A DNA stretch of 64,000 nucleotides from Anoplolepis gracilipes. Lineage: Eukaryota > Arthropoda > Insecta > Hymenoptera > Formicidae. Positions 11,211-22,620 of this stretch are shown in pieces. The DNA lies in assembly GCF_047496725.1 (NCBI RefSeq), contig NC_132972.1, forward strand, positions 13,655,001 to 13,719,000, given 5' to 3'. The notes beneath the pieces were generated by a model. It was not told where the DNA came from. It did no database searches and saw only the letters and a program-made list of their open reading frames with translations. A program made the translations under genes and the position numbers. Numbering within the stretch: the stretch's first letter is position 1; the number at the start of each line of letters is the position of its first letter.

Positions 11211-12660
11211 TACCTTAATTTTAGAAAATAATTGTAATTGAATTCATTTTTTTTTTAGAGCTAGAATATTTTGATAAGCCTTTAAAACTTCTTTTTTTTT
11301 TTTAAATACTATTATATATGGAAGGAGATATTATTTCTATATTTTCTATAGATACTAACTAGTATAGATAATAAAGTTTTCTATAATATTTTTATTTATG
11401 CAAACATTGTTTAAATAGTCATGACGGTAGGCCGAACAAGTAGGCTTTTTTACAATGCTTTCTATAATTAATTTTTATTATATATATATATATATATTTG
11501 TTTGTTCAAACAGATTGAAAATTATTTTTCTTTATTAAACATCAAGAGACATGATAATATTTGCGCCTCCTAAATATATCACGCGTAATTGAATAAAAAA
11601 AATCAGAGAATTGCATTTAGTAAATACTAAATGCGTAAGAATAACAAGGAACGTAATTTTCATATCGAAAAAAAACATCATACCTGCTGGCATTTCTTTA
11701 TTGACGCTGCAATCGGGCTTCGCTCTTCGTCGCACCAATATATATTAAATATCCTTGATATACTAGTACGTTACCTATCGTCGGTTTCCAGAAAAATGCA
11801 TGGAAAAAGTTTAATTTACACGCTAATTACATTCACCTGTGTGATGAAAGTATAAAGTGCATTCCGCTGTACATTGCAGGAATACTACGGGAGTACAGGA
11901 CACGGGGTCGAGGATAACTGTACAGTGATCATAATGACTGTGCGGTATTAAATGCAAACCAGAGATATCGCGTTTCTACGACTCAGCCTTATTGATGCAT
12001 TGTGGTATCGGTTTATGTTAACGTCATGGTGTGCGTATACGTACAATAGATGGTTATTGATATCGGAAATTCAGTCCGAAGATGCCTTTGTCCATAATAT
12101 ATCGAAACATGATTAACATTATATTGAACCGACAGCATAGAATTAATATTTCGTTCGTATTGTTAAATATAATCTATTCTATCTCGCGAAAACTTATTTT
12201 TTAAATAAAATATATTTAAATATGAAGGATAGAATTTTTGATATTGTATATGTAATTTGTAAATAATTATCTTAATATTATCCTCTTTCATTTATTATTG
12301 TTTGGAATGTCGGAAATATAAATAACTTTCAATATTAAAACCGGTTTACATATAACACAACACGACAAAGTATTCTTCTGTGATATATTCACAATGAAAT
12401 ACAACACACGTAAAGACAAATACTTGTGGAAAAATATTGTGTCATGTCCTTGTCGTACAATGTGAATCAACGCTTATTGTTGCAATAGAGGCCACATTAT
12501 AACATTTCTATTATGGAAACTGGAGCGAATTCTCAGAGTAATTATTATATTATGTTTTTCTCTCTGCTTTAATTTCGAGAAGTGCCTTATTTTTTTTCTC
12601 ATAATTGCCGAAAGATGATTAAAAAAAATTAGAAATGCAATCTCTTTTTTCCAAGTCTCG
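11211..12660. other. A+T-rich stretch with a mixed patch at 11.85-12.06 kb
   Basis: Mostly A+T-rich, with a short TA repeat at about 11477-11497. A mixed-composition patch (11850-12060) has non-repetitive sequence that could be regulatory. A 74-codon plus frame at 11631-11855 has no recognisable motif. Confidence 0.6.
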
Positions 12661-13600
12661 GGAGATCAATTTTAAGATTGCATTTATATGCTTACGTCAA
12701 GAGAGTGAGACGTTATTCACATCAGGTCGTTAGAAACACAGTAGACAAGATACTAGCTTCGACAATAAGTGCAATAAGCGGCACGATACACACGCAAACT
12801 GTGTCACAAGCATTCTTGAATGCAGGTCTCGAGCGAAGCGGAAGGAACATTTGCTTCGCGGGCGGATGTAAGACGTGGGAAGGTGGGAAATAATAGGAAT
12901 CGTTGAAGTACATCAACAGAATGACTTGGCAATAATACAATGTTGCAGCGCCTCCTGCGGCCTACTTCCGGCAAGGAATTCTAATCCGTAACTTAGTGCG
13001 ACGTGTTCCCGATACTTCGAACACGCCGCGAAATAAGATAATATTAGCGCTATCGTACTTTCTAAAATACGAGAAGATACTTTTCTCTTCCGAACAATAC
13101 TTAGACATTGCTCTATCAATTAATTAGTTTAACACCTTTCAACGTAAGATAAATATTATAAACCGATTCTTTCAAACTGAAGATAAATTGAATTTTTTTA
13201 AATTAACCAAGAATAAGATAAATCAATATAAAAAATCTCTTTCTGAAAATTTAAATGTTATAATTTATGTATATGTATTTTTCACTTTTTTACATCTATT
13301 GATCTGTAACTGATTTAAAGTTGATTTGTTTTTTTATTTTCTCTTTTATAATTATTTAATATTTGGCTTTAAATATTTTTCTCTAGATATCCGTGAAAAT
13401 CTATGAAAGATTTTGAATCACTTGTCATTTAAAAAAATGCTTTAATATACTTTAGATTTTAAAAAAGGTGAAAGAATTTATAGATGAAAAGACGAAGGAA
13501 ACTATAATATATAGAAGAAAATACTCAGATTGTTTAATTCAATTTTAAAAATATAAAAATTTATATTAAAATGCATATAAAAGGATTAAACACACATTTT
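12661..13600. other. Mixed patch followed by A+T-rich DNA
   Basis: Mixed composition to about 13120, then A+T-rich. A 68-codon minus frame at 12913-13119 reads as a plausible peptide, but it opens on TTG, has no ATG start and lacks a convincing splice site. I treat it as unassigned. Confidence 0.5.
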
Positions 13601-14830
13601 TGTGCCGCCAGTCTGCATTTTTTTCAACTCTCGGGACCACCCGTACGCGGAGACTTTCGCGAAAAATGATTTACGACGAGCGACTGTCTGCTGAAATGAA
13701 CGGCGCCGATTCGCACGCTGTCGTCCCATCGTTGAGCGCATATCCACAAGTTGAACCTGTCAAACTTAGATCGGATTGAAATATATTATCATCAGTAGCA
13801 AGATCACGCGGATCCAATTGATCGCATCGATTTGCGACTCGGTCACTGACGATTTTTGAGCGTGCTTGGTTTGAATATCAGTTCGAAAATAGAAATCCAT
13901 CGATTGGGACATTGTTTTCTTTTTGCTTTCTTTTTTATCATCCCCTTCTTCCCGTCATCTCTCATCTTCTCCCAATCGATGCTAGAGCTCGAAACGGATC
14001 CGCCAATATTACCGGTCGATAGGAAGAAAATTTCTCCGTCACCGGTGCGGTGAGGAATGGCGAATTAACCGCATGTGAGTACTCTAAACAAGCTATTACC
14101 ATTGCCAGGGCGTTTACATGGTAGGTGGTGATTATACAGCGCATTCAACGCCGGGCGAGACCAGACACTCCCCCAAGTCCGATCGCACATGTACGTGCAA
14201 CGCGCACGTGTATACAAACGCATTGGCGCGTTCAATTATGCTCGCGCTGTCCGCCGGTGGCTTGACGTATGCTACATGTATGCATGTTCATCCGTCTCTA
14301 GGGGTCCGGATGTTCCGCTTTTCTCTCTCTTTTTCTCTCTTTCTCGCTCTGTCTGTTCGCAACGCTTTCTCCTTCGTTCTCCCCCGTCGAACGTCCACCT
14401 ATCGCGAGTCAGTGACGAAGAATTAATTGCGCCAAAGTCCTTGGCGCTCCTCTCCTCCTCGCAAACGAACGAACGAACGAACGAACGAACGAACGAACGA
14501 ACGGACGGACGGACGGACGGACGGACGCGACGTGGGACGATCCTCTTTGTTCGTCCGAACGTGGCTTCCCGTATCGTCGCGTCGAGAATGTGCGCGCGTA
14601 CTTGTGTGCGTTTACGCACGCTCGCGCGGGTGCATCGGGTGCGAGAACACGCACATACGCACATACCGCCGGCGCCGCGCCGCTGCCCGCGGCTCGAGAA
14701 GAGTCTTTGGGCACAGAATCTGCAAGATTTGTTCGCGGGTCAAGGATGTCGGGTCTTCGCGGGCAACCTAACCCGATTGTAAGATAATCGCACATACAAA
14801 CAACTTTTCGCTCACGGCATATTTCTTGTG
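13601..14830. other. CpG-rich island with a compound tetranucleotide repeat
   Basis: G+C- and CpG-rich from about 13610 to 14780, split by a mixed stretch. It includes a pyrimidine-rich run at 14319-14350. Frames of 197, 130, 128, 114 and 102 codons overlap on both strands and all pass through the AACG/GGAC repeat, giving Asn-Glu-Arg-Thr or Ser-Phe-Val-Arg peptides. They are repeat artefacts. No gene is supported. Confidence 0.55.
14464..14527. repeat. Compound (AACG)n-(GACG)n repeat
   Basis: About nine to ten AACG/GAAC units change, at about position 14502, into about six GGAC units that differ by one base per unit. No other interruption is visible. Confidence 0.95.
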
Positions 14831-15338
14831 GAATTTATCTCTCGTTGTATCGAGAGCGCGATAATTCAAGCTTAATGTCGTTGCTTTTATTTACCGCGAA
14901 GCGCGATTTACCTTATCAATTTACATGATTTTAACTCGCTATTATGTAAGAACGGATTTATAACAACTAATTCAGAAATATCTAAAAATGACGCTTATGT
15001 TATGTTATATGATGTCAATTCGCTGAGAATTTGTTGCATTTTTAGCGTTTATTATTTATCCCTAAATAACATATCGTCAATAGCATAATTAACTTCATTG
15101 TTCTTTATTCAACGAGATGTGTGAGAGAATGTATTTTATATATGTATGTATAAGATATATTTCTCTTTTTTATTACCAAGTCTTATGAAAGTCGTTAAAG
15201 TCTTTCTAACTCCTTATCATATATTCTGATTTTATTTGTTTTACTTTGACCAATCTCTAGAATTGAATTAGCGTGTTTTTATTTTTGAGACACTGTAACA
15301 GATAGTCATTTACACAAATCTATTCTCTCTAAAATTTT
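14831..15338. other. A+T-rich non-coding stretch
   Basis: A+T-rich with stops in all frames. Nothing recognised. Confidence 0.65.
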
Positions 15339-15493
15339 TGACTGACCCTGAAACCAAGGCGGCGGACTAATGCATCGTCAAAGGTCCGTGAGATCCATCT
15401 AGAGAGATCCTTCCAGCACCAGAAAGAGGGATCAGGGCGATCCGTTGCAAGGCCCACTCCATTATATTCGAACAATGTAACAAATAACCTCAT
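15329..15493 (-). other. Unassigned short reading frame
   Basis: A 54-codon frame with an ATG start (opening M-R-L-F-V-T-L-F-E-Y) that ends at TAG. It contains W, C and D residues in varied order, unlike the low-complexity frames elsewhere. A donor-like GTCAGT lies near its 3' end (plus positions 15341-15346), so an exon is conceivable. The opposite strand is equally open, which weakens the case. No homology recognised. Confidence 0.08.
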
Positions 15494-15740
15494 CAGACTA
15501 TCTCAGACGCCATTGTGAAGCATCATCCGACGTTCGTTGGGGAATGCACCTTAACCCGTTTTGTTTCAAAAAAGAAACCCGCTTAGAAGTTCTGCTTCGT
15601 AAAGATTCGGTCGTCTCAGCCTGGCTTTACTCTGGTAGTTTCATAACTCTCTCCTACATTTGTCCAATAACAGCAGTGCCTTATCTACCTATGTATATCT
15701 TTATCCGAATCCTTATGTATAGTAGCGAGGATATATAACT
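15339..15740. other. Isolated low-A+T block open on both strands
   Basis: A 400-bp block of non-repetitive, balanced composition between A+T-rich flanks. It lacks the microsatellites typical of the CpG islands here. Plus frame 15342-15515 is open for 58 codons between stops with no ATG. The minus strand is open from an ATG at 15493 to a TAG at 15329. A plus frame with an ATG at 15544-15738 follows. The block could be an old transposon fragment, an exon of a non-coding RNA or conserved regulatory DNA. I recognise no family. Confidence 0.35.
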
Positions 15741-15891
15741 TTCGCTTATTAATAGCCAACATCAATTAATTCAAAAATTTATATTTTACAAATCTTATCA
15801 GACATTGTTTCTGTAATTATTAAAATTATATGTGGTTTTTTTAGGTTTGGATCTCTTTTTTCAAAGCGAAAAGATGCGGACTATACGTTAA

Positions 15892-16188
15892 TTAAGAATA
15901 AAATCCGCGAATGTCAGGTTGCAAAATAGGAACTTTGCTGATAGTTAGGCACTTTGATCGAATGGAACAATCTCTAATGTAAAGTTTTCGAAATAAGCGA
16001 GATAGCGTTCGCGTGAGTTTCGCCTCGCGGCCCTCGGCCACCTTGTTGACTCGGATATTGTTTAGGTCGCCGGCCACGAAGGCGACGTTCGCCCGGGAAC
16101 AAGAACGACCCGGCCGATTCTTGGCGCGGATCCACAACGTGGCCGGACTAGCCAAGCGGGCTAGTCGCACGATCAATTCTACCGACAC
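15892..16188 (-). other. Unassigned reading frame in CpG-rich DNA
   Basis: A 98-codon minus frame with mixed, non-repetitive residues, rich in Arg, Leu and Ser. It opens on GTG rather than ATG, and the plus strand is open over the same bases. It may be a chance frame caused by few stops in G+C-rich DNA. No family recognised. Confidence 0.07.
16146..16166. repeat. Perfect 8-bp hairpin
   Basis: GACTAGCC at 16146-16153 pairs exactly with GGCTAGTC at 16159-16166 around the 5-base loop AAGCG. Confidence 0.8.
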
Positions 16189-16904
16189 CCACGCGCGCCG
16201 TGTATTCCCCCGCGCTCGTTATCTGACTTCCAACCTTTTACGTTGCCGTGTGTCTCTTTTATGCGTTGTTGGCCGGTCTACGTCCTTCAAATCTCAAGTT
16301 TATCGAGAACCGAGAGTGAGAGTCTCTTCTCACTCTTCGTGCGGGAGGCCGGAAGACCAAGGCGAAGGGGGATAAGGGGGGGGGCGCGGTCGTAACCTCC
16401 CGCGGAGGAATTTCGGAGTTGGTTCTCTTTCCTTTTCTCACAACGGTTGTGCTTCTTTCTTTTTTTCTCATCCCCCTCCTCCCTCTTCCCCTCTTCGATG
16501 CGACGGCCGGCACCCGTTACCTTCTCCGTCCCGTATCAGATCGACTAACGAAACTTTATGGCCCCGCATCTTTTATGTTTCCTCGATCTTAGACTTTACG
16601 ATCGCGCTCGCGCGCCCGCGCCCGCGCCCGGCAAGTTGTGAGCACACGGGGAAGAATAAAGGACATGGCGACGGTTTTCTATATTTTCTACACATATTAC
16701 GTGGACGGAAGATGACTTCGATTCTTGAGCCTTTAGATAAAACGGTTGGTAATGATTGGGCAGGCATTAAATTCCAATCTCGAGGTGGTGATAATGTTAT
16801 TTCGAGCATGCGGTGTAGATTAGCTCGCAGGATACGGTTAGACGATGGTGGAGAAGCCGGTTAAGCCAGTGATGAACATCGACGAGAAACGTTTGCAAGA
16901 GCAT

Positions 16905-17046
<142 letters not shown>

Positions 17047-17330
17047 TTCGACGTTATCGCGAGAAATAGCGTCGTCGCGCCGGTTAGGTGTAATCAGCTA
17101 ATAAACTGTGCACAAGGGGATATAAATTTCATCGGTGCATGGTTGCAACGCGAGCATATAACATGATCAACGCTTCCCTCCGCCTGTCTTCTTACTGTCG
17201 TCGCACTGCCAAAACAGCGGAATCTTTATAAATTGCAGGCCATTTATTACGAAACCGTCGTTGCACTATGCGACGTTTATTATCATAGTACATCAAGAGT
17301 CTCATTCAACGTTCAAGATGAATTAACCGT

Positions 17331-18460
17331 AACTGAAACATTACGCTGGCCTAAGATATTGATGAAGCCTTTATTTAAACAATGTACTTAAAATATCTCT
17401 TTTCTTTGATTTTTTTTCTTTTATTTATGAGTTTAATAATCTTGATGCATTTAATAAATTATTCTTATATTATTTTTTATATTGTATGAAACAACTAATT
17501 TACATTACACGATGCAACATAGAGATTCATGTTTAATAACCAACAAACAGATAAATGAAACTGAAATATAAAAAAAAATACTCGATACATTTTTAAATCA
17601 AAATATACACCTCACTTGGAGACCGTGCAGAAGATCTCGAATACCGCCCGCCTACACAGAAAAATAATCCAAAATCGATGATTTTGTTTTGACGATGTCG
17701 AAATGAATTGAATTTAAAATATCCGCTCCGTGGGAGGTTGTCTAGCATGTTTCGAAAAATTATACGATGAAAGAGATTATCTTTATTTGTTTCATAGTTT
17801 TGCATTTTTTGCGATTGTCATCCATTGATTCAATAACTGAAAATGAATCTTCATAATTGAATTTTGATAATTAACATTTAATTACAGATTTATTAAAGTT
17901 AACTAAAGTAGTATTTTTTTCTTATATTAAAAAGGAAATGTGATTTTTTTAAAAAGGTTTTATTAAATTTGAATATTATTTTTAATCGCTTTTTTTGCAT
18001 AAGAAACTATACTCATCTAATTCTGTAATAAACTGTACTCTTATATTTTTATATTTTAAAATTAAAATTAAAATAGAATTCTGCACATATTGCAATTTAA
18101 AGAAGATCTTTAAAGAAGTAAGAAATTTAAGAAGAAAATTGACTGCAGTCTATAACTAAAATTGTATAAATTTTGGAAACATTTTAATTGATTTAATTTA
18201 ATAATAATTTCTTTCTATTTAAATTTTAATAGACATTTCTTAGACTTAAGTATAAAAGATTCACATTTATAAGTGGAATTAGTTATGTCATTAAAATGAT
18301 CTATTGTATTAATTTATCTAAATATGATTAAATATATTATGATTAAATATATTAGATTAATTTTACTCGGTTTATATCATCTTTTACAATAGACTTAGGT
18401 TACATATCTCTAATAAGCCAAAATGTTTTAAATGTATATAAAATATGTTCTAAATGACAC
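17331..18460. other. A+T-rich stretch
   Basis: A+T-rich apart from a mixed patch at about 17610-17740. A 15-bp tandem duplication of ATGATTAAATATATTA lies at 18324-18354. No gene is seen. Confidence 0.65.
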
Positions 18461-18720
18461 TATACCACACACATTGTAACTGCGTCAGCTCGGTTATTCA
18501 TGATTACAAGTGTGGCTGCGTCACAAAATGTAGGACGCGAGTTCGGGTCTAGGCTGAGTTATTCAGATTAATTGTCTTTTAACGTTGCTTGCGTAGAAAC
18601 GGACGCTACGCGAACAGGGCCCATTTTGCAGCGCTAACTCGTGACATTGCTAATCATAATATTAATATTCATAATGACGTTCATCGATCACGAAACTTTT
18701 TCCTCCTTTTGCAATTTAAA
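18461..18720. promoter_or_regulatory. Candidate enhancer-like patch
   Basis: A mixed-composition island of unique sequence in A+T-rich DNA, with stops in all frames. It holds homeodomain-type words (GATTA at about 18502 and 18567, TAATCATAATATTAATATTCATAAT at about 18652-18676 as two adjacent ATTA-type sites) and GTGGCTGCGTCACA at 18512-18525. Regulatory function is inferred from style only. Confidence 0.2.
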
Positions 18721-19420
18721 CCTTTGACAGTCAGATTAAATTAGCCATTTAAACACAAGATTTATTCTTTTGTAGAATGTAAGCCATATAATTCACGCAG
18801 ATACAAATATTTGCATCTTGATAAGAGATTAATATCTTTATTCCAAATATATTCATCATGAAGTAATTATTCTGAACATTTCCGCGATGACAAATATGCA
18901 GTTTTACTTTGTGCAATATATTTGTAAAACTGTTATAAAAGATCTATTATAAACTTTTGTTACAATTATGTAAATGTTTGTAATTTTGAAATTTAAGTTT
19001 TTAACCTTAAATTAAAATTTTGCTAGAATCTATAATAGAATCAATTTTTTAAACGTGTTTATGTGTGATAGTATAAATTTAATAAATATTTTTTCAAGGA
19101 AAATTGATTTTAAAAATGATACAAAAAAACATGATTTTTCTCTGCTGATATATTTTTACTTTACTTTTTTCGCGAAATATTAGAATATAAAATAGAATAT
19201 AATATTAAATATTTAAGCGTTCATATACATATATAAATGTAATATAAAGGATAGCTTTTTCCTATTATATGTGAAAGAAAATTTATCTCCGACATAAATA
19301 TTCAAAGTTTCCTACAGTATTAATGATAAATCTAATTTGGAGTCATAGTGAGGAATAAAAATATATATTTTTTGTATTTCTCCGATGTTTGAGAAACAAT
19401 TATCTCGCCGTTAAAATCAC
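18721..19420. other. A+T-rich non-coding stretch
   Basis: A+T-rich with stops in all frames. Nothing recognised. Confidence 0.7.
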
Positions 19421-19498
19421 GTATGATCGAATATCCGCGGAAGTGCTTTGCGCAGCCAGGATGTAATAATGTTATAATCCACGTAAATCATTACGAAG

Positions 19499-19536
19499 GG
19501 ATTCTAATATATATCATATATCATATATTAGAATCC
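19499..19536. repeat. Perfect 14-bp inverted repeat
   Basis: GGATTCTAATATAT at 19499-19512 is the exact reverse complement of ATATATTAGAATCC at 19523-19536, with a 10-base A+T spacer. It lies at the edge of a CpG island. Confidence 0.9.
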
Positions 19537-19653
19537 GACGCACTTGCATCAGCTTAAGAAGCACGAGAGAAACTGAGAGCAGAGGTAAGGAGATGAAGAG
19601 AGATGAACAGCGGTAGTAGTGGTTACAAAGATTTGTAGGGACAGGTTCCGCGA

Positions 19654-19674
19654 CTACCTACCTACCCTACCTAC
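19654..19674. repeat. Short (CCTA)n repeat
   Basis: CTACCTACCTA then CCCTACCTACG, four to five imperfect units. Confidence 0.85.
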
Positions 19675-19857
19675 GAGCAGAGCGCACAGCTGTTACGTTC
19701 TCACTTCCTAGGAGAAGAGGTCCGTAGTAGATCTTCCTCGTTCTCTCCGCGTCGTCTTCGTCCTCGCGGTTTCCCGCTTGCTCCATCCTCACCGTACACC
19801 CACACTCGCACGGCACCGCTTTGCACGCGCACTTCTCTCGTTCTCTCGCACTCTCTG

Positions 19858-19886
19858 CCTACCTACCTACCAACCTACCTACCTAC
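19858..19886. repeat. (CCTA)n microsatellite
   Basis: About seven CCTA units with one CCAA interruption. Confidence 0.92.
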
Positions 19887-20240
19887 GTGATCCTGCCCGG
19901 CTAACACACTGCCACACTAACAACCGCCATTCTACCTCCGTAACGGTACATCACTCCGCTCCTATGTGGTCCTTTCGGTTATGTCGCAACGCCGGACAGC
20001 TGTGGAGAACGGCAACGAAAAGACGGTGGCGGAATCGTGCGACAGAGGGCGAGAGAGGAGATGTCGGAAAGGAGCAACGGGAGGAAGGGTAACGACGAGA
20101 GCGAAAGGCACTCAGTTTCAGACCCGCTCCAGCACTTATGTCAAAGCGCTGACGAAATTTCGTAATTAGAAATGCGAGCAATTAATCGTAGTTTCCGTGT
20201 AGGTTCCGTTTCAACCGGCTCAGAAACTATGCGTCCAATA

Positions 20241-20980
20241 ATTTTTCAATAGGTTTTCAATAATTTTACGATAGGATATTGACGATTCATTTTATGAATG
20301 CAATTCTTCCGGATGCATACATACTGTTTGAAAGTGAAAAAATTCAGTGGTTTTTTTTTTTTTTTTTTTTTTTAATAAACGAAATATTTTTATCTTATAT
20401 AAATTATATAAACGTTATATAAATTATTTCAAATTAGTTTAATTTTTGTCTACAAATATAAATATTAAAAATTTGTTTTTTAGAGATGATTTGTAATTCA
20501 TGAAAGAATTTAAGACAAAATTCCGTTTATAATTTTATGTGCCGCCTATCCTAAATGCATGTTAATCCTACATCCTGATATTTTATACATACGATAAAAT
20601 ATATACATTTTAGTTATTCTAATATTTTCTTTATAACACAAGAGAGATACGTAATATTATAACTAGAATCTTTTCCCAAATTTCATTGCGACTTACAAAT
20701 TATTTAAAACGAGCTTGTTACATTACTTATATGGACAATTAACCAAATGTATTAATAATTGTAATTAACCAAAAGTATAATCTTTTCATATTTCTTTATT
20801 TTACATAAAAAATATTTTTGTCTCGATAAATTAATAACACGAAAATGTTAATTCAATAACTAACAACAAGTTGTATTACATCATTATTATTTCGTAACCT
20901 GTTCTTAATCACATATTGAAGAGGGGGAGGAATCTAAAGAATACTTTCTTAAATGATACGAAAACTGCAAGTACATTCTC
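20241..20980. other. A+T-rich stretch with a T homopolymer
   Basis: A+T-rich, with a run of 23 T at 20351-20373. No element can be recognised next to the run that would make it a retroposon tail. Confidence 0.65.
20351..20373. repeat. Poly(T) run
   Basis: Twenty-three consecutive T. Confidence 0.95.
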
Positions 20981-21730
20981 TATTGTAAGCGTATAACATG
21001 CTCTGCACGACTGCCCACACTTCTCGGCCGTTGCTCCATGCGTCGTGCGTGCATGCGTACGTGCATGCGTGCTCGTAGTGTCCGCATCTCTCTTATGTGG
21101 CAACTGCAACGCGGCGCGAGCGTGAACGCGAGCGCTTAACGTGCACGCGTGAACGAGCTCTCCTCCACTCACGAGATGCGCGCGCGCGCGCGCACGGAGC
21201 GGCATGTGTGTACGCACATACATACATACGTACGTGCGTGCATGCATGCGTGCGTGCCGCGCGCGAGTACTTTCACACGGAGGTGAACAACACGCCACGG
21301 TATCCAGGCCAGGGGTGGCCAACCACCACATCGTCACTACTCTCCCGTTTCACCAAAGACATCGACTCTCTCGTCGCGCTATTCGCGCGCAACGTCTCTT
21401 GCGATGCACGAGAGGCGAGAGAGTCTTTGTCTCTTTTACCCGTTGTGGATGTATATATTCGTACGAATCTAGATACACGTATGAACTATACTCTATATGT
21501 GAAGCGACACTACTCGCCACCGGCCACCGTCGCTACAATCCCCTCAGCGGTTAACATGCCTGGGCGAGATCCTTGGTATTGAGCGCGATAACCTTCCTTC
21601 CTTGGCAGCGAGCATTGCTGCCTATTAGGCGTTCCTCATTTGGAACGCTGTGTCGAGGCCGAAGTTCTATCGACTATCGCAGACGGACGGAGCAATTCGG
21701 ACGATAATGACAAATATATGACGGAATATG
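20981..21730. other. CpG-rich island with alternating purine-pyrimidine runs
   Basis: G+C-rich from about 21000 to 21680. A CG run lies at 21179-21193 and mixed ACAT/ACGT/GTGC tetranucleotides at about 21204-21250. Frames of 161, 142 and 116 codons overlap on both strands across these repeats. Their His/Arg/Cys/Ala richness follows the repeats, and no domain is recognised. Confidence 0.5.
21179..21250. repeat. Alternating purine-pyrimidine simple-sequence cluster
   Basis: A (CG)n run is followed by CATA, CGTA and CGTG/CATG tetranucleotides. Alternating purine-pyrimidine DNA of this kind is the class that can adopt left-handed helix. Confidence 0.8.
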
Positions 21731-22370
21731 GATCGTAATCTGTTCATGGAGTGTTAAAAAACATGTTAATTGGCATAAGCAAATGTGCAGATTTTTTAAT
21801 GGCGCAATTTACGTGAAAAATAATAGCACGTTTGTTTTTCTCTTGAATTATATGAAAAATTAAGAATACTCGTGTAAAGATCTTTAATATTGTACTATTA
21901 TTCTTATTGTTAGTAATTTTCTAAATTTATTAAATTAAATGGGTATGTGTCTATAATCTCTGTCAAATATATAAATGGTTGGTAACAAGAATGTGCGAAA
22001 ATAATGTTAAAATGATACTTTGCACATTTAATCATGTAGTGAATTTATTTACAGAAAATTACAAATATAAAATTTAAAATTTGAATTTAATTCTAGAAAT
22101 CTTAGAAATTATAACATTCGTTTTACCACATATCTTTCTGATATCTCTATTTTGTTAGAATTGTAATGTATTGTATGTAAATGTCATATTGTTTAATACG
22201 ATATTTATTATTATTCTATCTGTTATTTTTAAATACATAATTTATTGATATGATTGCAGCTTTTATAACATTGTCGGTTGTCGTTTTACGGGATTCATTC
22301 ATTTCATCAATTGTTATATCTAAAGATAAATCTATCATTATTATTATAATCCTTTACATGCACGCGCATG
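21731..22370. other. A+T-rich non-coding stretch
   Basis: A+T-rich with stops in all frames. Nothing recognised. Confidence 0.7.
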
Positions 22371-22620
22371 CTCAATGATTTGACGTTAATTGTGACGATT
22401 TTAATGGCTCAGATGTAGTCCAGGTGAAATTATTACGCGCACTTGTCAGTGATATCAATAACGTCGGTTCTCTCTCAAAATCATAAATAACGCCGGATGT
22501 GCTAACAAGAGAACAACAGCTGTTTCGTATAATTTTCCTTGACGCGAAGTCTTGTTTTACAGTGGCGTTAGTGAGGACGTACTATCTCAGCACGTGAGAG
22601 ACTTTAGAGAGACGAAAGAT
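22371..22620. promoter_or_regulatory. Candidate regulatory patch with four E-boxes
   Basis: A mixed-composition island with stops in every frame. It contains CAGGTG (22421-22426), CACTTG (22440-22445), CAGCTG within AACAGCTGTT (22517-22522) and CACGTG (22591-22596). Such hexamers bind basic helix-loop-helix or Snail-type factors in animals. Clustering is seen; function is inferred. Confidence 0.2.

Larger units (their letters stand above)
19421..20240. other. CpG-rich island with CCTA repeats
   Basis: G+C-rich from about 19540 to 20160. It begins just after a perfect inverted repeat. An AG/GTAAGG donor-like word lies at about 19581-19588 in purine-rich sequence, so a non-coding first exon is possible. 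Two CCTA microsatellites occur. Frames of 104 codons (plus) and 76 codons (minus) overlap and have no recognisable domain. Confidence 0.45.

Noticed and set aside
14189..14795. Frames of 197, 130, 128 and 114 codons
   Set aside because: They depend on the AACG/GGAC repeat and are open on both strands at once.
19858..19886. CCTA repeat as telomeric DNA
   Set aside because: Insect telomeres use TTAGG pentamers; this is a tetramer with an interruption.
20909..21582. Frames of 161, 142 and 116 codons
   Set aside because: Peptides are readings of CG, CATA and CGTG repeats; no domain and strands conflict.
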